Assembly (NCBI GenBank): GCA_035530615.1
Contig: DATKUL010000003.1
Span: 310,001 to 374,000, forward strand
Source of the DNA: Candidatus Paceibacterota bacterium
GTDB taxonomy: Bacteria > Actinomycetota > Actinomycetes > Nanopelagicales > Nanopelagicaceae
Direction of reading: 5' to 3'
DNA length: 64,000 nt
Numbering within the stretch: position 1 is the stretch's first letter; each line of letters opens with the position of its first letter. The notes below the pieces were generated by a model. The model was not told the DNA's origin. It saw nothing but the letters and a program-made list of their open reading frames with translations, and did no database searches. The translations under genes were made by a program, and so were the position numbers. This document shows positions 56,701 through 64,000 of this stretch, piece by piece.

Positions 56701-57560
56701 TCTGGCTTTGTGAGGTCGATGGCGATACCCAAATTAATGTGCTCTGGGTGGCCGATAGCGGGCTTGCCATCTAATTGCGTGTAGAAAGAGTTCATTTCCG
56801 GCATCGCGCGAAGTGCCTTGATCATTGCGTAGGCGATGAGATGGGTGAAGGAGACTTTGCCACCGCGGGTGCGCTTCAGATGGTTGTTAATGACAATGCG
56901 GTTATCAATGAGAAGTTTGGCCGGAACCGCGCGCACGCTTGTCGCAGTCGGAACAGTCAGCGAGGCTTCCATGCTCTGCACGACTCGACCCGCAACCCCA
57001 CGCAAAGGCTCGATCGCCGCAGCTTCTGGTTTCATTACTACAGGAACTGGCTTGACAATTGGATCCGCGGGAGTCGGCGTGGTGGCATCGATTTCGCGAA
57101 GAACAGGTTGTGGGGCGACCGGCGCAATTGGTGGCAGTACAACAGAGGCGGCGGGCGCTTCCGGCGCTGGTGTTAGGGCATATTCAACGGAAGCGGCAGT
57201 CGCGAGAGGTGTCGGCGGGAAAGGCGTCGTTGGAACTGCGGGAGTTGATTCGGACTTGGGAGTTGGCGGAATGCTGGTGCGCGGGGCTGTAGGTGTTGGC
57301 CCCGCCGATTGGGTACTTGAAATGATCGCTTGTGCATTCGCAGCGGCAGACGGTGGGGAGATTTGTGTATCGGCCGGTGAAACCTTTGCGAAGAGAGTTG
57401 CCCACGTTGGATCTACTGAAGTTGGATCCTCCAAATACTGCTGGTACATCTCATCAACGAGCCATTCGTTGGCCCCGAATTGTTCGGCGATCTCCTCGCC
57501 AAATCTCTGGGCGAATGACGAACTGCCAGGCGTGGGATCCAATGGGTCAGATGCCGACAC
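53700..57560 (-). CDS. kgd: multifunctional 2-oxoglutarate metabolism enzyme (Kgd/OdhA)
   Basis: 1286 residues. A short helical N-terminus ([42 protein letters not shown]) leads to a Pro/Thr/Ala linker (about 60-165), an E2-type succinyltransferase domain ([27 protein letters not shown]) and an E1o ThDP domain ([50 protein letters not shown]). It runs the oxidative decarboxylation step of the TCA cycle. GTG 57560 has AAGGAGAG upstream. Confidence 0.95.
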   Translation of the reverse strand: [1286 protein letters not shown]

Positions 57561-57704
57561 TGGCGCTCTCCTTACTCGTTAACAATCATTGATGATCTGG
57601 AAGAACAATTTCAAAGCGGACATAGCCTACCGACTCTATGTTTCCGGACTAATTCCAGATTGTGATACGCGAGGAGCGATGTGGAGCACAGCGCGCTCGC
57701 CGAC

Positions 57705-58076
57705 CTACTCAGGTGTGATGGAGAGGGCCAGGAACAAGGTGACGAGAGCAGTGAGGGCTAATGGGATGGCAAGGGCCCAGAGGTGGGCCTGCATCTGGAA
57801 GGTCGAGACTCCCAGGGCAATCAGGTTGGCCAGAATGGCGGGGGATCGGCCGTAGTTCCTTCCCGTCTTGAACCCGCGCGCCGCCGCCGCCAGACCTACG
57901 CCCCCGAGGAGGGCAAAAAGGAGTTCGCCGATAAGGGCGGCAGGTGCTTCCGGCGATGAGATCAGACTCTTCACGAGCAGGTAGATCCCTAGGGATAACA
58001 CCACCGCGGCTTCTATCCGCAGAAGGGTTGCCACGATAGCCCTCCGCCGCGACTTCTTGGCATTCTCTGGGCTCAT
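57705..58076 (-). CDS. four-helix membrane protein
   Basis: 123 residues with a basic N-terminus (MSPENAKKSRRRAIVATLL) and four hydrophobic helices (about 12-32, 44-64, 73-93 and 97-118). No known motif. An actinobacterial membrane gene of similar size lies next to kgd in mycobacteria. The function is unknown. ATG 58076 is preferred to a start nine codons upstream. Confidence 0.65.
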   Translation of the reverse strand: MSPENAKKSRRRAIVATLLRIEAAVVLSLGIYLLVKSLISSPEAPAALIGELLFALLGGVGLAAAARGFKTGRNYGRSPAILANLIALGVSTFQMQAHLWALAIPLALTALVTLFLALSITPE

Positions 58077-58124
58077 GGTGGCAACGATAGCAAGGTCGAA
58101 CAACCTAGATAGAGGTAGCGGTTG

Positions 58125-58607
58125 ATGCGCTCACATGATGGGCTGCGAGACTCCCTCACTCACCTGGCCTCGCCCGGGCTTTTTTACGAGGAACTTCGAC
58201 GAGAAATTGCTCGAGTGCGACGTAGCGGAGATCTAATTTCGCTCGCAAAGTTCGCACTTCGATCGGATGTGCATGGAGCCGGTGATCCACGCTTGCGTGA
58301 GTTCGACATTGAAGTCCTGAGTTTTAGCCATACTCTCAGTCGCCTCACCAGAGCCGAGGATATGTGTTCGCGAATTGGAAGTCTTGAATTTTTGGTACTG
58401 CTCCACGGTAGCGACTCTGTTGCTATGGCGCTCATTGAGCGCGTCGCGGTGGCGTGGATTGGAGACCTCGCTGAACACGCCGGAACTGATTATCAGTGTC
58501 GGGTGACCCTTGAAAATTCGCACCTCCCACATATTGCTGGTGAGAGTGCACTGGAATTTCTCAATCGCCTTGATCAGAAAGTACGCACGGCTGACATTCC
58601 TCTCTAA
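58125..58607 (+). CDS. degenerate GGDEF-like protein
   Basis: 160 residues. The N-terminus DSLTHLASPGLFYEELRREIARVRRSGDLISLAKFAL matches the D-x-LT-x-L-x-N-R-x-x-F start of GGDEF domains. The segment where the signature should be reads CSRIGSLEFLVLL, so the GGDEF/GGEEF site is lost and diguanylate cyclase activity is not expected. It may bind nucleotide or protein. It precedes the Tad genes by about 100 nt and might control them. Confidence 0.6.
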   Translation: MRSHDGLRDSLTHLASPGLFYEELRREIARVRRSGDLISLAKFALRSDVHGAGDPRLREFDIEVLSFSHTLSRLTRAEDMCSRIGSLEFLVLLHGSDSVAMALIERVAVAWIGDLAEHAGTDYQCRVTLENSHLPHIAGESALEFLNRLDQKVRTADIPL

Positions 58608-58709
58608 TCGCACAGTCATTAAATGGCACTGTCATTGAACACTTCGCGTTCATCCACCGTTTATCTCTTCCCGTCTAGCCAACCGAAAAAACCGACCTAG
58701 GCTCCGCAA

Positions 58710-59750
58710 ATGCCCACCCCAGATATTGCTATGACATTCGGTCCGCTTGCCCCGTTTATGAACGATAGTGAAATCGAGGAGATATGGGTCAACTCACCTG
58801 AGCGAATCTTCATCGCGCGAAATGGAAAGAACGAACTGACCAATTTACTTCTTTCAAGTGAGGATGTCCGTAACATCGTCGAGCGGGCTTTGATGTGGAG
58901 TGGAAGGCGGCTCGATCTCTCTCATCCATTTGTGGATGCACGCCTGCCGGATGGAAGCCGGTTGCACGTTGTTATCCCTGAAGTGACTCCTGAGCATTGG
59001 GCAGTCAATATTCGTAAACATCTTCTCCGGCATCTCTCACTTAAAGATCTATCGTCCCGTGATGCCATGTCGTCGGAGATCGCACTACTTCTTAATCAAT
59101 GTGTTCGTGCGGGGGTGAATATTCTCGTTAGTGGCGGTACGCAAGCCGGCAAGACAACGCTGCTTAACGCGCTCGCATCTGCGATTCCGGTGCACGAACG
59201 TGTCATCACCATTGAGGAAGTATTTGAACTCAAACCCAATTTACCGGATGTAATTAGCTTGCAAACGCGCAGTCCGAATCTACAGGGCGAAGGCGAAATA
59301 GTTTTGCGTCGCCTTATTAAAGAATCATTGCGGATGAGGCCGTCGCGGATCATTGTCGGGGAAGTGCGCGAGGCAGAGGCCCTTGATCTACTGATTGCCC
59401 TGAATTCTGGGCTACCTGGAATGGGAACCATTCATGCGAATTCAACTCGGGATGCAATTGTAAAATTACAGACCCTGCCGCTTTTAGCAGGAGAGAACAT
59501 TTCGCAGAAGTTCATTGGCCCGACGGTTGCAGCGGCACTCGATTTGGTTATTCAAGTGGCACTCGATTCCGAAGGACAGCGAAGAATAGTCGAAGTATCT
59601 GCGCTCACTGGAAGGATGGAGAACGATCGCATTGAAGTCGAGACACTTTGGATCTGGAATGGAGATAGATACGAGCGAGGCTTAGGCGCAATTCCTCACC
59701 CTGAGAAGTTTGCGCAAGCTGGAATTCCAATTACAGATTGGAAGCATTAA
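58710..59750 (+). CDS. tadA: TadA-type pilus assembly ATPase
   Basis: 346 residues of the type II/IV secretion ATPase family: Walker A SGGTQAGKTTLLNALA, Asp-box VITIEEVFELK, Walker B IIVGEVREAEALDLLIALNSG and His-box GMGTIHANS. It powers Flp pilus extension at the inner membrane. It lacks the long N-terminal region of proteobacterial CpaF. It overlaps tadB by one base. Confidence 0.9.
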   Translation: MPTPDIAMTFGPLAPFMNDSEIEEIWVNSPERIFIARNGKNELTNLLLSSEDVRNIVERALMWSGRRLDLSHPFVDARLPDGSRLHVVIPEVTPEHWAVNIRKHLLRHLSLKDLSSRDAMSSEIALLLNQCVRAGVNILVSGGTQAGKTTLLNALASAIPVHERVITIEEVFELKPNLPDVISLQTRSPNLQGEGEIVLRRLIKESLRMRPSRIIVGEVREAEALDLLIALNSGLPGMGTIHANSTRDAIVKLQTLPLLAGENISQKFIGPTVAAALDLVIQVALDSEGQRRIVEVSALTGRMENDRIEVETLWIWNGDRYERGLGAIPHPEKFAQAGIPITDWKH

Positions 59751-60643
59751 TGATTTCTTTGACTCATCTTATTGAGCCCTTACTAAGAGTCGGTACATAT
59801 CCCCTCGTCATTGCATTGCTCAGTTCAACATTCTGCGGCATTGGACTGAGCCTTCTGGCAGCGAAATCTGAGCGCGTGACAGTAGGCAGGCGTGAGCGCA
59901 CTTCCAAACCTGAAATTTCGAATATCGCGAGAAGGCACCAGGAGAAACTCATTTATTCATCAATTGTTGGATGCAGCGTTACTATCTTTGTTCTGGCTTG
60001 GACTAAATCGATCCCCATAACGACGCCTTTTACCATCTTCTCAATTCTGATTTCCTGGGTCTACCTACGCAACAGAAGCAGACGCGCCGATGCTGAGATG
60101 TTGAAAGTGTGGCCCGAAGTGATCGACCATTTGATCTCGGCAATTCACTCTGGGCTTTCACTCTCAGAGGCATTGGCGGGGTTAAGCACCCGCGGTCCAG
60201 AGATTATTCGACCGCACTTTCAGGAATTTCGAAACGACCTCGTTAATTCTGGAGATTTTGTGCAAGCGATAGTTAATTTGAAGAAGCGACTAAATACACA
60301 TGGCAGCGATCAAATATTGGAGGCCATCCTCCTTGCAAAATCATTGGGAGGATCCGAGCTACTACAAATATTTAGAACTCTGGGAGATTTCCTGCGGCAA
60401 GATTTGGTTCTGCGTAAGGAGATCGAAATTAAGCACGGATGGATAAAGAATTCAGCCCATCTTTCTGCGTTCGCGCCATGGTTACTTCTTCTTCTGCTTT
60501 CGTCCCAACCAGGGACCGCGGAAGCTTTCGCCGAGCCCGGCGGGGTATTCATATTGGGACTCGGCCTCCTTCTCACCGGACTTGCCTATGCGTGGATGGC
60601 CAAACTCGGACGTTTGCCGACTCAACCTAGGGTCTTTAGATGA
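59750..60643 (+). CDS. tadB: TadB-type inner-membrane platform protein
   Basis: 297 residues with paired membrane helices at each end and a T2SSF cytoplasmic domain (VWPEVIDHLISAIHSGLSLSEALAGLSTRGPEIIRPHFQEF). ATG 59750 shares its A with the tadA stop (TAATG). It forms the rotor/platform with TadC. Confidence 0.87.
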   Translation: MISLTHLIEPLLRVGTYPLVIALLSSTFCGIGLSLLAAKSERVTVGRRERTSKPEISNIARRHQEKLIYSSIVGCSVTIFVLAWTKSIPITTPFTIFSILISWVYLRNRSRRADAEMLKVWPEVIDHLISAIHSGLSLSEALAGLSTRGPEIIRPHFQEFRNDLVNSGDFVQAIVNLKKRLNTHGSDQILEAILLAKSLGGSELLQIFRTLGDFLRQDLVLRKEIEIKHGWIKNSAHLSAFAPWLLLLLLSSQPGTAEAFAEPGGVFILGLGLLLTGLAYAWMAKLGRLPTQPRVFR

Positions 60644-61467
60644 ATCCGCCATTCTTAAGTTATCAAGTTGTCATCCCCACACTCCTCGGTTTTATTGGTG
60701 TTCTCCTTTTGCTTTTAGAGAATCAGTCATCGCGATTCAGTACTAGTCCATTTTTAGATGGAGCGGAGAGCCGATTGGCACGACTCCCGGATAGAACGCG
60801 TATTCAGGAGAGACTGGAGAAGATTGGCAGAGGGAATCAATATGCGGAATTTAGAAGTAGGCAGTTCACGATCGCGAGCGCGAGTGCATGCCTTGGCGCC
60901 GTTGTGTTCTCCTTCTTAGCGAGTTCTACTTTTGTCACACTTGTAATTTCGTCCGCAATTTTCCTGGGAGTTGGCGTACTTGTTGATAGGCACTTGAGCG
61001 TAGAAGTGGTCCATTATCGATTGTCGGTCGAAAATGAATTCGCCGCTCTCATAGAAATGCTGACTCTCTCGCTTTCGGCTGGGGAGACACCACTTTCAGC
61101 AATGGCGCGGTTATCGACGCACTCCTCGAGTGCGCTGGGACGTGAATTCAGCAGCGTTGTCGATTCCGTGAAGCAAGGGTCTCCCTTTCACGTGGCCCTG
61201 GATGCCATGGGTCGCCGCATCGATTCAGTCTTGATCCGACGATTCGTTGATGCGCTTATTACAGCAATGCTCCGCGGCGCCCCGCTCGTTGACGTGCTAC
61301 AACGTCATGCGGCGGAAGCCAGACAAAATCAGAGAAATATCCTCATGGATAAGGCCGGGAAAGCAGAAATCTCAATGATGGTTCCTGTTGTTTTTCTAAT
61401 TCTTCCCGTCTCTGTGCTTTTCGCACTCTGGCCCTCGCTCACCCACTTGAACTTCTTCGCTTCTTAA
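60640..61467 (+). CDS. tadC: TadC-type inner-membrane platform protein
   Basis: 275 residues, overlapping tadB by 4 nt. The N-terminal helix pair is followed by ENEFAALIEMLTLSLSAGETPLSAMARLSTHSSSALGREFSSVVDSVKQGSPFHVALDAMGRR, a T2SSF domain, and a C-terminal membrane helix MMVPVVFLILPVSVLFALWPSL. Confidence 0.87.
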   Translation: MNPPFLSYQVVIPTLLGFIGVLLLLLENQSSRFSTSPFLDGAESRLARLPDRTRIQERLEKIGRGNQYAEFRSRQFTIASASACLGAVVFSFLASSTFVTLVISSAIFLGVGVLVDRHLSVEVVHYRLSVENEFAALIEMLTLSLSAGETPLSAMARLSTHSSSALGREFSSVVDSVKQGSPFHVALDAMGRRIDSVLIRRFVDALITAMLRGAPLVDVLQRHAAEARQNQRNILMDKAGKAEISMMVPVVFLILPVSVLFALWPSLTHLNFFAS

Positions 61468-61491
61468 GCGATCAAACCTCACACGACCACG

Positions 61492-61525
61492 TTCAACTTG
61501 ATCAAGAGTCCAACTTGATCGAGAT
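61492..61525 (+). repeat. tandem 17-bp direct repeat upstream of pilin gene
   Basis: Two adjacent 17-mers, TTCAACTTGATCAAGAG and TCCAACTTGATCGAGAT, differ at three positions, and the first includes the palindrome CTTGATCAAG. It lies in the 160-nt gap between tadC and the pilin gene, so it may be a regulator site. Confidence 0.5.
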
Positions 61526-61628
61526 TTGCACACCCTGGCTCGCTAACAATTTCTCGCCAATATTTTTTGTCAACAATGCTCCTTACGACGTAGACCATCT
61601 ACGCACATTCACTAGGAAGAGAATGAAA

Positions 61629-61943
61629 ATGGGTAAATTTTTTAGAATGAAGGCGGAGATAGCAATTTTCACAGTTGGAAGAAATTTCATTACGATTTTC
61701 CTGCGGGTAAGACGAAATTTGAATTTAATTGGCAATGCCATTTGTCATAAACGAGAACTCAATCGAGTGAGGAATTGGCACATCACTGAGGAGGCCATCA
61801 GATCCGAAAGGGGAGACGTTCCTGGCTGGGTTCTGGTTGTTCTAATGACGACAGGTTTAGTTACCGCGATTTGGACGATAGCGGCCCCAAGGTTGAGTGC
61901 CATCCTTCGGAATTCACTGGATGCAATGAATGGCATTCGCTAA
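61629..61943 (+). CDS. Flp-type pilin-like protein
   Basis: 104 residues from ATG 61629 with AGGAAGAG at good spacing. A basic N-terminal region is followed near residue 62 by RGDVPGWVLVVLMTTGLVTAIWTIAAPRLSAILRNSLDAMNG, the short hydrophobic Flp-pilin segment. The leader is unusually long (some 60 residues). It may be the major pilin, processed before the hydrophobic segment. Confidence 0.6.
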   Translation: MGKFFRMKAEIAIFTVGRNFITIFLRVRRNLNLIGNAICHKRELNRVRNWHITEEAIRSERGDVPGWVLVVLMTTGLVTAIWTIAAPRLSAILRNSLDAMNGIR

Positions 61944-62292
61944 AAGATTGGTGCATGACGAGAGAGGGGTGGTGGAGAGCTCTCTGGTCATGATCCCCCT
62001 GGTTCTGCTCTTTCTTATCACCATGGAACTCGTCGCAGCCGTCAACTTCAGAAATATTGATGCCGCTTTTGCACAGAGTGAAGCTTCGGTTCGCGCAATA
62101 ACCGGTTTGCTTAGCCCCAGCGATGAAGTTGTGATTTTAGGTACAAGTAGTTCAAGCAAAAGTCTACGCATGGTGATTTCACACCGTCGCCGTCCGTTGC
62201 TCGGATTTAGTGGGAACTTTCCCTTGGTTTCAAACTCGGATTCCTATTCAACGGATGCTGTCGGGATAGCCGTCATGGAAGAGAATCCGTGA
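61930..62292 (+). CDS. TadE-like minor pilin
   Basis: 120 residues. The N-terminus LVHDERGVVESSLVMIPLVLLFLITMELVAAVNFRNIDAAF is the TadE signature (RG-x-V/A-x-E-S/F in front of a transmembrane helix). It overlaps both neighbours. A pseudopilin role is likely. Confidence 0.75.
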   Translation: MAFAKRLVHDERGVVESSLVMIPLVLLFLITMELVAAVNFRNIDAAFAQSEASVRAITGLLSPSDEVVILGTSSSSKSLRMVISHRRRPLLGFSGNFPLVSNSDSYSTDAVGIAVMEENP

Positions 62293-62732
62293 TCCGTAAT
62301 CGCGCACGAACTCTATTCCTGGCCAAATTGGGGTTTCGGAATCACTTGCAATCGGGGAGCGCGGCGGTGGAATTTGTCATTCTTGCCATCCCACTCTTCT
62401 TGCCGATAATTATCTACCTTTCGCAATTTGCCGAGGTGAGCAATGCCGAGACGAATGCGAGGTCACTCGTTCGAGAGGTAGTTCGGGCTTATGTTTCGAG
62501 TGAGAGTTTGAGTGAGGCGCAAGCGAATTCCAGTTTAGTTTTACATTATGGAGCAAAAAGACTTGGATTTAGCGATAACGAGATTGCCAGTATTAAGATC
62601 ACGTTTTTGTGTTCCTCTTCACCATGTCTCGCACCCGGAAGTAGAGTGCGCAGCGACTTAGAGTTCGATTTATCAAAGTCTCACCGTCACGTGCGCGTCT
62701 CTGCCCAGGAATATGTCTCCCCATGGCAGTAA
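62289..62732 (+). CDS. TadE/F-like minor pilin
   Basis: 147 residues from GTG 62289. It shows SGSAAVEFVILAIPLFLPIIIYLSQFAEVSNAETNARSLVREVVRA, again the TadE pattern (AAVEF before the membrane helix), and two Cys near LCSSSPCLAPG. It is translationally coupled on both sides. Confidence 0.75.
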   Translation: MIRNRARTLFLAKLGFRNHLQSGSAAVEFVILAIPLFLPIIIYLSQFAEVSNAETNARSLVREVVRAYVSSESLSEAQANSSLVLHYGAKRLGFSDNEIASIKITFLCSSSPCLAPGSRVRSDLEFDLSKSHRHVRVSAQEYVSPWQ

Positions 62733-63187
62733 AATGGCAACCAAAAGAAAAGGGCTCAATTTCAATTCTCACAATAGGTCTTTTCCTTGTGACGGTGTCA
62801 ACCCTCTTTCTCATTACGGATATAGCATCGATAATCGTCGCCAAGCGGTCTTTGGTACACGTGACCGAGGCCGCTGCGATGCGAGCCACGCATCAATTAG
62901 ATCTCGGTGCGTACTATCAGGGCACAGAGGCGACAACGATTCCGATCGATTGTGCCAGCGCCCTTTCTGGAGTAAGAGATGAATTGGGTGAATGGATTTC
63001 TACTCCTTCGCAATTAAGGAGGGAGGAGTTGCGTCGAGTGGAGATCGTTGGATTTTCCTGCGAAAGCAATCGCATTCTCCTCACGACATCAGCTATAGCG
63101 ACTCTTCCATTTCGACTACCCGGATCAGCCTTGTCAAACGTTGAAATTCACGCCACCGTCGCTGCGCAGAGCAATAGAAGCCAGTAG
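62723..63187 (+). CDS. TadG-like Flp pilus protein
   Basis: 154 residues: [51 protein letters not shown], the membrane helix and following amphipathic helix of TadG-like (DUF2134) proteins, then a short extracellular part with two Cys. It is much shorter than full TadG, which carries a VWA domain. Last gene of the Tad operon. Confidence 0.7.
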   Translation: MAVKWQPKEKGSISILTIGLFLVTVSTLFLITDIASIIVAKRSLVHVTEAAAMRATHQLDLGAYYQGTEATTIPIDCASALSGVRDELGEWISTPSQLRREELRRVEIVGFSCESNRILLTTSAIATLPFRLPGSALSNVEIHATVAAQSNRSQ

Positions 63188-63221
63188 GACAGGGAAATCT
63201 GATTCTGGGTACTCTTACCCC

Positions 63222-64000
63222 GTGGCCGCGCGCGAATACGATCTTGAGATAACTGAAATAGACGCCACTCTTGTATCCATTGAGAAGGTTCTCAACCTCC
63301 CAAAACTGCGCGACGATGCCGCCAAGTTAGAAGCGGCCGCTGGAGTGCCCAATTTGTGGGATGACCCGGAGAGTGCGCAGAAGGTAACCAGCAAACTCTC
63401 CCGTGTGCAGAGCGAGATTAAGCGGCTGGTAGATCTACGCCAACGTGTTGAGGATCTTCCGATTCTGATCGAATTGGCTCAAGCTGAGTCGGACGAATCT
63501 GCACTAAAAGATGCCGAGCGTGAACTGGATTCCGCCAAGAAGGCAATTGGCGAATTGGAAGTTCAGACTCTACTCAATGGCGAGTATGACGAACGCGACG
63601 CACTCATCACGATTCGTTCCGAGGCCGGCGGGGTTGAAGCTGCGGACTGGGCAGAGAATTTGATGCGCATGTACCTGCGCTACTGCGAGCGCCATAACTA
63701 CAAGGTCGACGTACTCGAAACTTCCTACGCTGAAGAAGCAGGAATCAAGTCAACAACTTTCCGGGTGAGTACTCCGTACGCGTACGGCACACTTTCGGTT
63801 GAACAAGGGACCCATCGTCTCGTTCGCATATCGCCGTTTGATAGCCAGAGCCGTCGGCATACCTCCTTCGCTGGAGTCGAAGTTGTTCCGGTTGTCGAAC
63901 AGAGCGACCACATTGAAATTGATGAGAAAGATATCCGCGTCGATGTGTATCGCTCATCGGGTCCCGGTGGTCAGGGCGTAAACACCACCGACTCCGCGGT
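63222..64000 (+). CDS. prfB: peptide chain release factor 2, 3' end cut by window edge
   Basis: 259 codons are seen from GTG 63222. The N-terminal helical domain contains [20 protein letters not shown]. The stop-recognition tripeptide is SPF ([15 protein letters not shown]) and the catalytic GGQ is in [15 protein letters not shown], near the window end. The in-frame TGA that causes autoregulatory frameshifting in many prfB genes is absent. It ends translation at UGA/UAA. Downstream genes are outside the window. Confidence 0.95.
   Translation, partial: MAAREYDLEITEIDATLVSIEKVLNLPKLRDDAAKLEAAAGVPNLWDDPESAQKVTSKLSRVQSEIKRLVDLRQRVEDLPILIELAQAESDESALKDAERELDSAKKAIGELEVQTLLNGEYDERDALITIRSEAGGVEAADWAENLMRMYLRYCERHNYKVDVLETSYAEEAGIKSTTFRVSTPYAYGTLSVEQGTHRLVRISPFDSQSRRHTSFAGVEVVPVVEQSDHIEIDEKDIRVDVYRSSGPGGQGVNTTDSA

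Noticed and set aside
63222-63400. Programmed +1 frameshift site in prfB
   Set aside because: The frame is continuous from GTG through the SPF and GGQ motifs with no internal TGA.

Overview
The window is actinobacterial chromosome of moderate GC. The evidence is the adnA-adnB / nudC / uvrD2 / whiB7 cluster, an E2-E1o fused 2-oxoglutarate enzyme (kgd), a SigR/RsrA-type sigma/anti-sigma pair, nickel superoxide dismutase with its maturation protease, a UPF0182 protein, a DUF2342 protein and a compact actinobacterial Tad locus. Short intergenic gaps, many 4-nt ATGA overlaps and small secreted Ser/Thr/Pro proteins would fit a freshwater lineage such as Nanopelagicales; that placement is inference.

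Layout. 1-5.3 kb is a degraded accessory zone around an odd tRNA gene: a vapBC pair, GNAT acetyltransferases, an orphan MntA-type antitoxin, several gutted genes (aminoglycoside-phosphotransferase-like, P-loop kinase, HepT) and a 38-nt repeat lying between the genes. 5.3-12.1 kb holds core metabolism: a Nudix hydrolase, a class III aminotransferase divergent from mmsA (probably beta-amino acid degradation), typA and argG. 12.2-31.0 kb is a conserved repair and stress block: AdnA, AdnB, an EEP phosphoesterase, NudC, UvrD2, whiB7 with a leader that looks like an attenuator (AT-rich promoter, 47-codon uORF, terminator), a ThiF/cyclodehydratase-like protein, DUF5679, a YgjP-type metallopeptidase, a candidate small RNA, DUF2342, a Lon-type protease and UPF0182.

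31.1-44.6 kb is the most unusual region. An initiator tRNA-Met gene is followed by three tandem cargo segments. Each ends in the same truncated copy of the tRNA 3' end, preceded by a shared end sequence of about 50 nt, which is what serial integration of related elements at one tRNA would leave. The first cargo is DUF488 + unknown protein + SIR2-TPR (a candidate defence module). The second is a single secreted metzincin-like protease. The third is a ROK-regulated ABC importer with GH15 and GH66 enzymes, probably for alpha-1,6-glucan oligosaccharides. No integrase is visible.

44.8-64.0 kb returns to core genes: a secreted protein, copA, hisN, rsgA, aroA, sigR-rsrA, a thioesterase, sodN/sodX, kgd, a Tad/Flp pilus cluster led by a degenerate GGDEF-like protein, and the start of prfB, which runs off the window. 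No rRNA, CRISPR array, transposase or prophage structural gene was seen.
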